A DNA stretch of 58,436 bases from Candidatus Omnitrophota bacterium (lineage in GTDB: Bacteria > Omnitrophota > Gorgyraeia > Zapsychrales > Zapsychraceae), in contig JADFXT010000014.1 in the NCBI GenBank assembly GCA_015233405.1, positions 1 through 58,436 of the forward strand, given 5' to 3'. The notes under the pieces were generated by a model. That model was not told the origin of the DNA. It was given only the letters and a program-made list of their open reading frames with translations, and did not search any database. Positions within the stretch are counted from its first letter, which is position 1; the number at the start of each line of letters is the position of its first letter. The position numbers were made by a program, and so were the translations under genes. Of this stretch, positions 18,179-26,473 are shown piece by piece.

Positions 18179-19342
18179 TTAGTCCTTCATGAGTTTTTCG
18201 GTTGTTCCTATCGGCGTCGGGAATTTGAGGACGACATAATAGCTTGAGGCGATAAAGGTCAGAATGGTCACGACTTCAATGAGTTGAGCGGCCGGCTGGC
18301 TTAAGTAGCCTAGTTCAAGTCCTAGAAGAGCGATGAGTAACGAAAACTCGCTCATTTGTCCCAGGCGGATACCGACTTCCTTGGAAAATGACGGATCCTC
18401 GCCGGAGAAAATAAATATTTTTTTAAATAACCAGGGTTTGAGAAATAGGAAAATCGTGGTTAAGGCAAAGGCGGGGAGAATAATGTTTTTTAAAAGATGG
18501 ATATTGAGTTTTGCCCCGAGGGCGAAAAAGAATAGAACAAGGAAAAAATCCCGCAAAGGTTTTAAGCTTTCTGAGATAAAAAGCGAGATTTTATGCCTAG
18601 CCAGGACGACGCCTGCAAAAAAAGCGCCGGTTTCATGAAAGAGCCCCATTTGATTTGAAATGGTGGCAATCCCAAAACACCAGGCCAGACCTAAGATAAA
18701 AATTTCTTCATGAATCCGGTCGATGCGCTTCATAATGTTGATGAGGACGAACTTTTCGAAGAGGAACAATAAGGCGATTAAAATACAAAGTTTCAGGATA
18801 AGCACGCCAAAACTGATGAAGATCGATTCCGTTGAGTTTAAGCAATGGATCAGCGCCAGGACCGCGATGGCTAGTAAATCTTGTAAAATTAAAACGCTGA
18901 TGCAGATGGCGCCCATTTTTTCATGGTGAAGCCGGGTGGTGGGCAGCAATTTTACGACGAGAATGGTGCTTGAGAACATGAGCGCCAAGCCGATACAAAC
19001 GCTATCAATAAAGTTAAAGTGAAACGCGCGTGCCAGGAAAAATGCGATGAAAAATGAGATGGCGGAATTGGCAAGCGTAACGATCGCTGTTTTCTTAAAC
19101 ATCTCTATCAGCTTTTGAGGATGTAGGCAAAGGCCAGCCAGAAAAAGAAGCAGCGTGATCCCCAAATGGGAAATAGATTCTATAAATGCAATATTTTTTA
19201 CCAGTCCCATGCCCCACGGTCCGATGAGAATGCCGCTGACGATGTAGGCAATGATGATTGGTTGTTTGATGATAATGGCAAGGAAGGATAATAATGCCGC
19301 GGCAACAAGAACGACGCCTAAATCGGGGATGAATTTTTCCAT
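18179..19342 (-). CDS. Cation/proton antiporter, CPA2 (KefB/KefC-type membrane domain)
   Basis: Membrane transporter exchanging K+ or Na+ for H+. The 387 aa cover only the Na_H_Exchanger membrane domain, with GILIGPWGMGLV, GLALMFSSTILVVKLL and GIRLGQMSEFSLLIALLGLELG as family signatures. The C-terminal RCK/TrkA-N domain of full-length Kef channels is absent, so this is the short antiporter form. It starts with ATG 22 nt upstream of the MFS gene's region on the same strand. The ion is not determined by the sequence. Confidence 0.87.
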   Translation of the reverse strand: MEKFIPDLGVVLVAAALLSFLAIIIKQPIIIAYIVSGILIGPWGMGLVKNIAFIESISHLGITLLLFLAGLCLHPQKLIEMFKKTAIVTLANSAISFFIAFFLARAFHFNFIDSVCIGLALMFSSTILVVKLLPTTRLHHEKMGAICISVLILQDLLAIAVLALIHCLNSTESIFISFGVLILKLCILIALLFLFEKFVLINIMKRIDRIHEEIFILGLAWCFGIATISNQMGLFHETGAFFAGVVLARHKISLFISESLKPLRDFFLVLFFFALGAKLNIHLLKNIILPAFALTTIFLFLKPWLFKKIFIFSGEDPSFSKEVGIRLGQMSEFSLLIALLGLELGYLSQPAAQLIEVVTILTFIASSYYVVLKFPTPIGTTEKLMKD

Positions 19343-19414
19343 GGCTAAATATTTCTAGAATTTAAGGACTATTAGTTATCGCTTTAACGGAAAGAGCTTG
19401 TATCGTTTTAATAA

Positions 19415-19960
19415 TTAAATAGATGCGTTTTGCAAATTATGCGTAGAAACAGAAGCCTCTTGGCGATTCTGGTAGTCGTAAAGTAACTCGTCTGGGTCCA
19501 AATTCCCGATTTGTTTGTAATAAATCATTAAATCGTCCCCTTGATCATAAAAATTGGGGATTCGGACGGCTTCGTTGAATTCAAGCCTTTCATAGAGTCT
19601 TCGGGCGTGGGCATATTCCGTTTTGGAGGATGTCTCAAGCCGGATGATGGCTTTATCTTCTTTAGGCAAAATGAACTCCTCCATCCGTTTCATTAATTTC
19701 TTTCCGATGCCTCGTCCCTGAAAATTCTTATTAACGACAAGCCAATACACTTCCCAGCAGAATTTTGTTAAAGAGTTCTTCCCGAAAAGAAGAAATCCCG
19801 TGATGGTCTCCCCTTCTCGTTCTTCAAAAAGAAAATAGTCCTTCTCGGGGAATCGTTTATATTCTTCTAGGATCTCTAGAATGACTTCGATTTCTTCGTG
19901 ATTGAAGACGCCAACATTCTGCGCGATTTTTAAATATTCGTTCTTATCTTCTTCGGACAT
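19415..19960 (-). CDS. GNAT-family N-acetyltransferase
   Basis: Intact GNAT paralogue of 16332-16820. Motif A is complete: WLVVNKNFQGRGIGKKLMKRM (Q/RxxGxG/A). It also has IRLETSSKTEYAHARRLYERLEF as the downstream helix. The first in-frame ATG at 19975 lies inside the dispersed repeat GTCATCCCCG..., so the start at 19960 (MSEEDKNEYLKI), which matches the paralogue, is preferred. No good Shine-Dalgarno remains upstream because the repeat abuts the gene. Substrate unknown. Confidence 0.82.
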   Translation of the reverse strand: MSEEDKNEYLKIAQNVGVFNHEEIEVILEILEEYKRFPEKDYFLFEEREGETITGFLLFGKNSLTKFCWEVYWLVVNKNFQGRGIGKKLMKRMEEFILPKEDKAIIRLETSSKTEYAHARRLYERLEFNEAVRIPNFYDQGDDLMIYYKQIGNLDPDELLYDYQNRQEASVSTHNLQNASI

Positions 19961-19970
19961 GATCAATGTT

Positions 19971-20040
19971 GTCATCCCCGAAATTTTTTATCGGGGATCC
20001 AGAATTTTTGACTGGATTCCCGCTTTCGCGGGAATGACAG
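19971..20040. repeat. Paired inverted palindromic repeat (dRS3-like)
   Basis: Two half-elements in opposite orientation: GTCATCCCCG...CGGGGATCCAG, then CTGGATTCCCGC..GCGGGAATGACAG. Each half is itself a hairpin. It fills the gap between the GNAT start and the DUF486 gene end and touches the GNAT start codon. Confidence 0.85.
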
Positions 20041-20055
20041 CGGTGAAACACGCTG

Positions 20056-20382
20056 TCATTTTTTAAATATAAAATATGCTGCTAAAACCATAAAAACAAA
20101 CCCGATGAGATAGTTCCATCGAAATTCCTCGCGTAAATAGAATATAGAGAAAAGGCTGAAAACAATTAATGTGATGATTTCCTGGATTGTTTTAAGCTGG
20201 GCAGCTGTAAATGTCCCGTGCCCGAACCGGTTGGCTGGCACCTGAAAGCAGTATTCCGGTAGCGCAATAAGCCAACTTGCGAGGATGACGATCCCTAAGG
20301 GGAAGGCTTTATATTTTAAATGACCATACCATGCAAAGGTCATAAAAATATTTGAAATAAAAAGTAAAACGACTGTTCTCAT
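20056..20382 (-). CDS. DUF486 (DMT-like) membrane protein
   Basis: Small membrane protein of 108 aa with four predicted helices. It carries the DUF486 signature ALPEYCFQVPANRFGHGTFTAAQLKTIQEIITL. The family is related to drug/metabolite transporters of the small multidrug resistance kind but has no established substrate. It is transcribed on the minus strand and bordered downstream by a palindromic repeat. Confidence 0.88.
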   Translation of the reverse strand: MRTVVLLFISNIFMTFAWYGHLKYKAFPLGIVILASWLIALPEYCFQVPANRFGHGTFTAAQLKTIQEIITLIVFSLFSIFYLREEFRWNYLIGFVFMVLAAYFIFKK

Positions 20383-20558
20383 TCTTGCCAGTAGTTCTAT
20401 GACTGATACGCTATTTTTATAAAGGGTGTTCTTCTGTCAATATCAATCCTGAGGTGGATTGTCTTTCGTTAAAAGAGGGGAACGCCATAAGCTCTCTTAA
20501 GAAGTTATTCTAAAGGATATCACAATAAGGCTTTTAGCAATAGAAAAATGTTGAAAAC

Positions 20559-22241
20559 TTATCTGATATCAACAACAGGAACCGGGCTTGAGTTGACCAC
20601 GGCTTTAAATCCGGCAGTTGATTTGCTACAAGATGACCCTGAATTGTCGTCGGCGATCAAAGAAACCGTGTAGTTACCGCTTTGCTTGTAGATATGTTTT
20701 ACAACGGCTCCTTTTTCTGTTGTTCCATCACCAAAATCCCAGGTGAAGAAAAGTTTGTCGCCATCAGGATCGGTCGATGCGCTTGCGTTAAAAACCGCTT
20801 CTTTGCCGACACAACAGACGGTATTAGGGCCAGCATCCGCAACCGGCGGAGTGTTGATCTTCACATTGACTTTGGCTGTTGCGGTCGAACAAGATGTCCC
20901 TTGTTTATCGTCGACAATGACCGTGACGCGGTAATCGCCTCCTTGTTCGTAAATATGGCTCACTTTAGGGCCGGACCTTAAGACGGTACCGTCTCCAAAG
21001 CTCCAGTAAAATTCCAGGTCATCCCCATCTGGGTCAATCGCTGAAGATGCGTCAAAGAAGACTTCTTTTGAGGAGCAAACCGATTTTGGTGCTTTAATAT
21101 CAACGGTCGGCCTTGCATTGATAGTGATAATCCGCGTATCTTTAGACGGCGGACACATCGAATTGAGTTCATTATCGAGCGAAAGCGTGGCTTGATATTT
21201 CCCAGGTTTTGAATAGGCATGCATGGTTTTAAGCCCCTCGACGCTTTGTCCGTCTCCAAAAGCCCATTTAGCAGACACCGTTCCTTTTTTGTAAACAAAA
21301 GAATTTGTTCCGTCAAAATCAATTGTCTCATCCGGACAGGCCGCGATGTCTGACCCTGCATCGGCTTTGGGCGCTCGATTTAAGCGCACCGTTACAAAGT
21401 CAACGCTGGTGCCGCAGCCGATATTGGTATTATCTTTCACGACGAGCTTGGCATCATAGTTTCCGACATCCGGATATTTATAAGAGGTTTTGACCCCGTC
21501 CGATTTATTGCCATCGCCAAAATACCAGGTATAGCTGAGCTCGTCATTATTGACATCGCGGGAATTCGATCCGTCGAAATTGACCACAAGATCTTTTTCA
21601 TCGCTGACGCATTTGAGGATCTCTTTTTCGCCGGCATCCGCGATTGGCGGTTCATTGACCAAAATTGTTTTCTCAACTGTTTTGGCGCTACAAACAGTTT
21701 CCATATTATCGTCAATGGTTAAGGCTATTTTATATTTTCCGCCTTTGGTATAGGTCTTGGTGACCACTTTGTCCCCTTGATCTTTTGTCCCGTCGCCAAA
21801 ATCCCATTTGTAATCAAGTTTTTGTCTTAAGATATCATAGCTTGCGCTGGCATCGAAACTCGCCGGCTGGTTAATGCAGATCATGTCCGGCCCTGAAAAG
21901 GTCGCGTGAGGAGGAATGTTCGCCCGAACGGTATTCGTGGAAACGGCTGAACTACAGGCTTGTCCGGTATTGTCGGTAATTGTTAATGTGACCGCATAAT
22001 CCCCTGGTTTTTCATACGTATGGTCCGCAATGGCTTCGGTGCTTGTTTGCCCGTCGCCAAAATCCCAAAAATAAGAGATTTTTTCATTGTCCGGGTCATA
22101 AGATCCCGAGCCGTCAAAAGTAAATTCATTGCAGCGTGAGCTTGTAATAGGGTCTGCACAAACAGTCGTCGGATGATGGAAGATAATAAGGAATGAGAAA
22201 ATCATCAAAAATAAAAAAAACAACTTTTTAAAAATCGCCAT
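20559..22241 (-). CDS. Secreted protein with six PKD domains
   Basis: Exported protein of 560 aa. The signal peptide (about 1-29, cleavage near VCA-D) is followed by six tandem PKD beta-sandwich domains of about 85-90 aa, each with the WDFGDG signature or a variant (WYFGDG, WAFGDG, WSFGDG). Every repeat has one Cys near its start and one near its end (for example ICINQP with TVCSAK), which predicts one disulfide per domain. There is no catalytic domain, LPXTG, lipobox or C-terminal sorting signal, so it is most likely a surface or periplasmic adhesin or spacer. It is flanked by non-coding gaps of about 130-180 nt and is probably monocistronic. Confidence 0.9.
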   Translation of the reverse strand: MAIFKKLFFLFLMIFSFLIIFHHPTTVCADPITSSRCNEFTFDGSGSYDPDNEKISYFWDFGDGQTSTEAIADHTYEKPGDYAVTLTITDNTGQACSSAVSTNTVRANIPPHATFSGPDMICINQPASFDASASYDILRQKLDYKWDFGDGTKDQGDKVVTKTYTKGGKYKIALTIDDNMETVCSAKTVEKTILVNEPPIADAGEKEILKCVSDEKDLVVNFDGSNSRDVNNDELSYTWYFGDGNKSDGVKTSYKYPDVGNYDAKLVVKDNTNIGCGTSVDFVTVRLNRAPKADAGSDIAACPDETIDFDGTNSFVYKKGTVSAKWAFGDGQSVEGLKTMHAYSKPGKYQATLSLDNELNSMCPPSKDTRIITINARPTVDIKAPKSVCSSKEVFFDASSAIDPDGDDLEFYWSFGDGTVLRSGPKVSHIYEQGGDYRVTVIVDDKQGTSCSTATAKVNVKINTPPVADAGPNTVCCVGKEAVFNASASTDPDGDKLFFTWDFGDGTTEKGAVVKHIYKQSGNYTVSLIADDNSGSSCSKSTAGFKAVVNSSPVPVVDIR

Positions 22242-22368
22242 ATTATTTCCTCCGGTTATATAAAGTAAAAAATATAATTTTATAACTTTTTTTTAATATA
22301 ACATAGGATTGTCGATTGTGAAGCAATAATCCCAAATTTTTCTGTTTATTAAAGCGAGACAATCGAGG

Positions 22369-23670
22369 TTAGTTCAAGAGTTTCCCTAAAATAATCTGGT
22401 CGAATTCTTTTTCAAGTTTAACAGGAAGGATTTGATTGGACAGCTGCAAATTTGAAGAGACTTTAACGCGGACATAATTATCTGTAAATCCAAACCAATA
22501 GTCCCCTTTTTTCTGTTCAAAAAGGACGTTTTGCGTTGAGCCAATAAGCGAATGGTGAAATGTCGCGCGTTTTTCTTTGCTAAGCTCGCGCAAGATTTGG
22601 CTGCGCTTTTGAATGGTGGACAAAGGATTTTCCCCGCTTAAAAGACGGCTTTTGGCGAATGGGCGTTTGGAATAACTAAAAACGTGCAGATAATGAATGG
22701 GTAATTTTTTTAAACGGTCGGCCGTTTGAATGAAATATTTGTCGGTTTCTCCAGGGAATCCGACGATAATATCTGTCCCCAGGCAAATGCCGGGAACCAT
22801 AGCATAAGCTTTTTGGAGAAACGAGTTGTATTCTTTAAATGTATATTTACGGTTCATGGATTTTAAGATCGGGTCTGCCCCGCTTTGAAGCGGCACGTGT
22901 AGGAATCGGCAGAGTTTGGATTGAGCCGCCATCTTTCTTAAAATTTCTTCTGGAATAGTTGTAAATTCAATTGAGGATATACGAATCCGTTCAAGCCCTG
23001 AGATTTGTTCGAGCGCGTTTATGACGTCGATGAATTTGTAATTGTTCTGATGATAGGTCCCGGCATTGATTCCGGTAATAATGATCTCTTTATGCCCGGC
23101 TTTCACCAGGGAATCGGCTTCTTTTAATATATTGTCGAAAACGCGGCTGCGCGCCCGGCCGCGGGCATACGGGACTTCGCAGTATGAACAAAAGAAATTG
23201 CATCCGTCCTGAATTTTGATATGGGCGCGAGTTCGTCCGTGCATGGAATCAGAAATCGGCAGAGAAAAATCGTTCTTGAGGATCGTCGGTGTAATAATAT
23301 TAACCGGTTGTTCTGCTGGCTGGCCTTTAAGAATGGTTAACAAGTCCATCTTCTTTTCATTTCCGACGACCCAGTGGACATGGGGAAATTTCGCCAATTT
23401 CTCTTTTTGCGTTTGCGATTGGCAGCCGATCAAGGCGATTTTAGCCTGAGGATTCAGCCGGCTGATTTTATGGACCAGTTTCCGTGTGTCTAGGTCGCTT
23501 TTTTCCGTAACCGTGCAGGTGTTGATGACATAAATATCGCAAGGCTCGTCGAATGATTTGATTTGATAATGAGGGCTTGCCGAGAATATCTGTTCAAGGA
23601 TCTCTGTTTCGCTTTGGTTTAATCGGCAACCTAAGGTATAAAAAGATATGGTTTTGTGTGACGGTTTCAT
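22369..23670 (-). CDS. mtaB: tRNA t6A37 methylthiotransferase MtaB
   Basis: Radical SAM enzyme that converts t6A37 to ms2t6A in tRNA(Lys). The order is: an N-terminal MTTase domain with three cluster cysteines (TLGCRLNQSE near residue 14, NTCTVTE near 50, IGCQSQT near 84), a radical SAM core with CNFFCSYC near 155, and a C-terminal TRAM-like domain. The TLGCRLNQSE form is typical of MtaB rather than MiaB. Length 433 is normal. It is divergent to the Dus gene at 23749, with 78 nt between. Confidence 0.9.
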   Translation of the reverse strand: MKPSHKTISFYTLGCRLNQSETEILEQIFSASPHYQIKSFDEPCDIYVINTCTVTEKSDLDTRKLVHKISRLNPQAKIALIGCQSQTQKEKLAKFPHVHWVVGNEKKMDLLTILKGQPAEQPVNIITPTILKNDFSLPISDSMHGRTRAHIKIQDGCNFFCSYCEVPYARGRARSRVFDNILKEADSLVKAGHKEIIITGINAGTYHQNNYKFIDVINALEQISGLERIRISSIEFTTIPEEILRKMAAQSKLCRFLHVPLQSGADPILKSMNRKYTFKEYNSFLQKAYAMVPGICLGTDIIVGFPGETDKYFIQTADRLKKLPIHYLHVFSYSKRPFAKSRLLSGENPLSTIQKRSQILRELSKEKRATFHHSLIGSTQNVLFEQKKGDYWFGFTDNYVRVKVSSNLQLSNQILPVKLEKEFDQIILGKLLN

Positions 23671-23711
23671 GAAAAGCCAGTATACTTTTTCCCAATAAAT
23701 AAATCAACTGA

Positions 23712-23740
23712 TTTACATTTACTAAAAAGTTTTATATACT
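23712..23740 (+). promoter_or_regulatory. Candidate promoter of the dus gene, possibly leaderless
   Basis: TTTACA (23712-23717) and TATACT (23735-23740) with a 17-nt spacer on the plus strand. The expected transcription start is within about 2 nt of the ATG at 23749, and no Shine-Dalgarno sequence is present, so the mRNA may begin at or next to the start codon. Confidence 0.55.
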
Positions 23741-23748
23741 GTGAAACT

Positions 23749-24738
23749 ATGCAACTAGGAAACATTAAGATTGATAATCCTCTTCTCTTGGCGCCGATGC
23801 ATGAAATTACGGACGCGCCTTTTCGTTTGATCTGTAAAGAATTGGGCGCGGACATTGTCTTTACGGAATTTACGAGCTGTGAGGCTTTGATCCGGGACAT
23901 CCCCAAAGCGCTTAAGAAAATCAATATTTCAGAGCAGGAACGGCCGATCGGCGTCCAGATTTTTGGCAGCGTCGAAGAATCTATGGAACTTGCCACAAAA
24001 AAAATTGAGAATCTCAGCCCTGATTTTATCGATATTAATTGTGGATGCTGGACGAAACATCATGCGGCGCGCGGCGAGGGCGCTGGGCTTCTTAAGGACC
24101 TCCCTGCTTTTGAAAAGATCATCAAGGCGGTCGTGAGGGCAACGACCTTGCCGGTTACGGTCAAGACGCGGCTCGGCTGGGATGAAAAAAATATTGTGAT
24201 TTTAGAGGCGGCCAAGATCGCCGAACAGGCCGGCGCTAAGGCGCTCACGGTCCATTGCCGGACGCGCCAGCAGGCGTATAAAGGCAAAGCCGACTGGTCG
24301 TGGCTTGAGAAAATCAAAAAAGTTATCAATATTCCTTTAATCGGCAACGGCGATGTCGTCACGCCGCAAGATGTTAAGAAAATGTTTGAAACAGGATGTG
24401 ACGGTGTTATGATTGGACGTGGTGCGTTATTAAATCCGTGGATCTTCGCGCAGACAAAATATTATCTTAAGACGGGGGTTTTCTTGCCGGAGCCGTCTTT
24501 AAAGGAGAAATTCGATCTTTGCATCCGCCACTTGAAATTGTCGATTAAAGAACGCGGAGAGTATTTAGGCGTTACGGATTTTCGGAAATATTATTCCGGG
24601 TATTTCCGCGATGTGCCTAATATCGCCAAGTTACGGATAGAATTAATGTCTTTGATGGACCTTGATAAAATTATCGAACGTTTGGACTTGTTTCTTAAAG
24701 AGTATTCATCCGCCAAGGAGTCGTCGAGTAATGTTTAA
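23749..24738 (+). CDS. dus: tRNA-dihydrouridine synthase (DusB-like) with unusual active-site loop
   Basis: FMN-dependent reductase that makes dihydrouridine in tRNA. The 329 aa form a TIM barrel with LLAPMHEITDAPFR at the start, VKTRLGWD, LTVHCRTRQQAYKGKADW, IPLIGNGDV and GVMIGRGALLNPWIF, all Dus hallmarks. The loop with the catalytic Cys normally reads NMGCP..K; here it is NCGCWTKHHAARGEGAGLL. The catalytic Cys is kept but Met, Pro and nearby residues have changed. The small C-terminal helical domain is present. The stop overlaps the next gene's start by 8 nt. Confidence 0.88.
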   Translation: MQLGNIKIDNPLLLAPMHEITDAPFRLICKELGADIVFTEFTSCEALIRDIPKALKKINISEQERPIGVQIFGSVEESMELATKKIENLSPDFIDINCGCWTKHHAARGEGAGLLKDLPAFEKIIKAVVRATTLPVTVKTRLGWDEKNIVILEAAKIAEQAGAKALTVHCRTRQQAYKGKADWSWLEKIKKVINIPLIGNGDVVTPQDVKKMFETGCDGVMIGRGALLNPWIFAQTKYYLKTGVFLPEPSLKEKFDLCIRHLKLSIKERGEYLGVTDFRKYYSGYFRDVPNIAKLRIELMSLMDLDKIIERLDLFLKEYSSAKESSSNV

Positions 24739-25711
24739 GAAAACAATTTTTTTCTCCCTCCTCTTTTTATTCCTAATCACTACGTTAAGTTTTGCCGAGA
24801 AGATTCAGCTTAAATCCGGCGAGATCGTCGAAGGAACAATTGTCGAACGCTCCGCAGATTATATCCGTATGGATACAGGATTGGGCGTGAACGTCACGTA
24901 TTATTTCGATGAGATTTCGACCATAGACGGAAATTCTCCGGAAAAGAAAAAAGAGGAAAATCAAGAGTTGCCTCAAGCAGAACATCCAACGGAAAATGTT
25001 ACGGTGGAACCTTCCGCGAATGTCGTCATGCCGGAACAATCCTCCGACGTTAATAATCAGAATGAGGTCCAAGAGACCGTTTCTAATAGCGTCGAGAATA
25101 CTGCCCCGGAAACTGGTCGGGCCGCTTCTTCTAAAGGAAAAGGTCTGGAAGATTATCTTTTAGAGGAAGCCAAAAGCACTCAAGAGCAATCGCGTCCTAA
25201 ATGGCAAGGCAATTATTTGGAGTATCAGGTGGATATCCAGAAGAAAGATATTAAAGAAAAGGTTGTTTTGGTTAAAAATGTCTTGCTGGAAACCGTTAAG
25301 GAGAAAGTCCAAGATTTTCGAAAGAAGAAGCCTAAAGTTTATAATCAAATCGTGTCAATCATTACGACCGTAAAATCCATTCCGCTCTCGTTGTGGATTC
25401 TTATGGCGATGGCCTATTATATTTTGTTCTGTTATCCGTTGATGCTTATTGCTCAAAAGTTGGGAATAAAACATTCTTGGATGGCTTGGATTCCGATTGC
25501 ACAGTTATTTTTGATGACGAGAATGGCAGGAAAGTCTTTCGGCTCTTTTCTATTATTATTTGTCACGCCTTTCAATATTTTTGTTTTTATGGGTCTGTGG
25601 GGAGAGATTTGTGGATTCTTGCAGAAATCAACTTTCCTTGGGATTCTTATGATCCTTCCGGGATTTAATTTGATCATTATTTGGTATCTTGCCTTGGCAA
25701 AAACGAAATAA
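24731..25711 (+). CDS. Exported/membrane protein with SH3-like start and DUF5684-like C-terminal membrane domain
   Basis: Protein of about 326 aa. A signal peptide (MFKKTIFFSLLFLFLITTLSFA) is followed by a short beta domain (KIQLKSGEIVEGTIVERSADYI, ending in the TIDG region). Next come an acidic Pro/Glu/Ser linker (about 60-150), a Lys-rich helical region, and about four membrane helices with LGIKHSWMAWIPIAQLFLMTRMAG, which resembles DUF5684 domains. The frame opens at 24662, but ATG 24731 gives the signal peptide and an 8-nt overlap with dus; AAGGAG lies about 12 nt upstream. Function unknown. Confidence 0.75.
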   Translation: MFKKTIFFSLLFLFLITTLSFAEKIQLKSGEIVEGTIVERSADYIRMDTGLGVNVTYYFDEISTIDGNSPEKKKEENQELPQAEHPTENVTVEPSANVVMPEQSSDVNNQNEVQETVSNSVENTAPETGRAASSKGKGLEDYLLEEAKSTQEQSRPKWQGNYLEYQVDIQKKDIKEKVVLVKNVLLETVKEKVQDFRKKKPKVYNQIVSIITTVKSIPLSLWILMAMAYYILFCYPLMLIAQKLGIKHSWMAWIPIAQLFLMTRMAGKSFGSFLLLFVTPFNIFVFMGLWGEICGFLQKSTFLGILMILPGFNLIIIWYLALAKTK

Positions 25712-25832
25712 CCTCGAAGTATGTATTAGCTTGCCGCGTAGTTCTTCACAATTTTGGTAATAAGATTTTGTTTGTCATCCAATCCAGAAAATGTTTTTTA
25801 AGGTCCTGGATCCCCGCTTAAAGATTGCGGGG

Positions 25833-25917
25833 ATGACAGCAAAGAAGATTGTCATCCACGAATGCTTTCTTTAATTTTGTCATCTTTGAAATGTTTGCCC
25901 TTGTTGTCATCCCCGAA
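25833..25917. repeat. 85-nt perfect direct repeat, copy 1
   Basis: Identical base for base to 26028-26112, 195 nt away. Both copies begin at the end of a half-palindrome (ATGACAGCAAAG) and run into the next GTCATCCCCGAA, so the unit includes the spacer as well as the palindrome edges. Confidence 0.9.
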
Positions 25918-26027
25918 ATTTTTAGGCGGGGATCTAGGGTAGAAGTCCCTTCAGTAAGCGTCAAAAATTTGAAAAGCATTTACTGGATTCCCAATCATTT
26001 CTAGATAAAAAATTGAGGAAGTTGAGA

Positions 26028-26112
26028 ATGACAGCAAAGAAGATTGTCATCCACGAATGCTTTCTTTAATTTTGTCATCTTTGAAATGTTTGCCCTTGTT
26101 GTCATCCCCGAA
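26028..26112. repeat. 85-nt perfect direct repeat, copy 2
   Basis: Second copy of the 85-nt repeat at 25833-25917. Its identity indicates a recent duplication by slippage or unequal recombination between palindrome arms. Confidence 0.9.
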
Positions 26113-26225
26113 TGCATTAGTCGGGGATCCATAAGGTTTTAAATCCTGGATTCCCGCCTGCGCGGGAATGACAGTGAAGTGGGGCGGGAATGACAGCAAA
26201 ATAGATATCAGCAACAACCTACAAA

Positions 26226-26280
26226 CAAAAACCCCGTAAGTTCAAAGTTTCTTGACCTCACGGGATTTATTTTTTTATTT
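26226..26280. terminator. Terminator-like hairpin
   Basis: Arms CCCGTAAG (26233-26240) and CTCACGGG (26257-26264), one mismatch, with a run of T on the plus-strand side (TTTATTTTTTTATTTTT) and GGGGTTTTTG on the minus-strand side. It could end transcripts of giant protein 1 (minus) or of the 24731-25711 gene (plus). Confidence 0.6.
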
Positions 26281-26473
26281 TTAAATTCGTACAGCTCTCT
26301 TTAAAACCAACTTCCCCTCACCCCTCAGTTGTCATCCCTGCGATGGTTACCTTTTCTGTCATCCCCGCAATTTTTAAGCGGGGATCCAGCATTTTAAAAT
26401 CGTGGTTCCCCGACCTGCCTACCGTCAGGCAGGCTAATTCATTCGGGGATGACAAATATCTTTTGTTGTTTTA

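Larger units (their letters stand above)
25712..26473. repeat. 762-nt gene-free region built from palindromic repeats
   Basis: No plausible gene. At least four GTCATCCCCG / GGGGATCC-type repeat units occur (about 25774-25840, 25904-26035, 26101-26192 and 26331-26456), mostly as inverted pairs. An exact 85-nt direct repeat is present (25833-25917 and 26028-26112). A 20-nt palindrome CCTGCCTACCGTCAGGCAGG lies at 26414-26433. A terminator-like hairpin lies at 26233-26264. Confidence 0.85.

Noticed and set aside
25770..26200. CRISPR array
   Set aside because: Repeats alternate in orientation, spacings are irregular, and no cas genes are near. They belong to the dispersed palindrome family.
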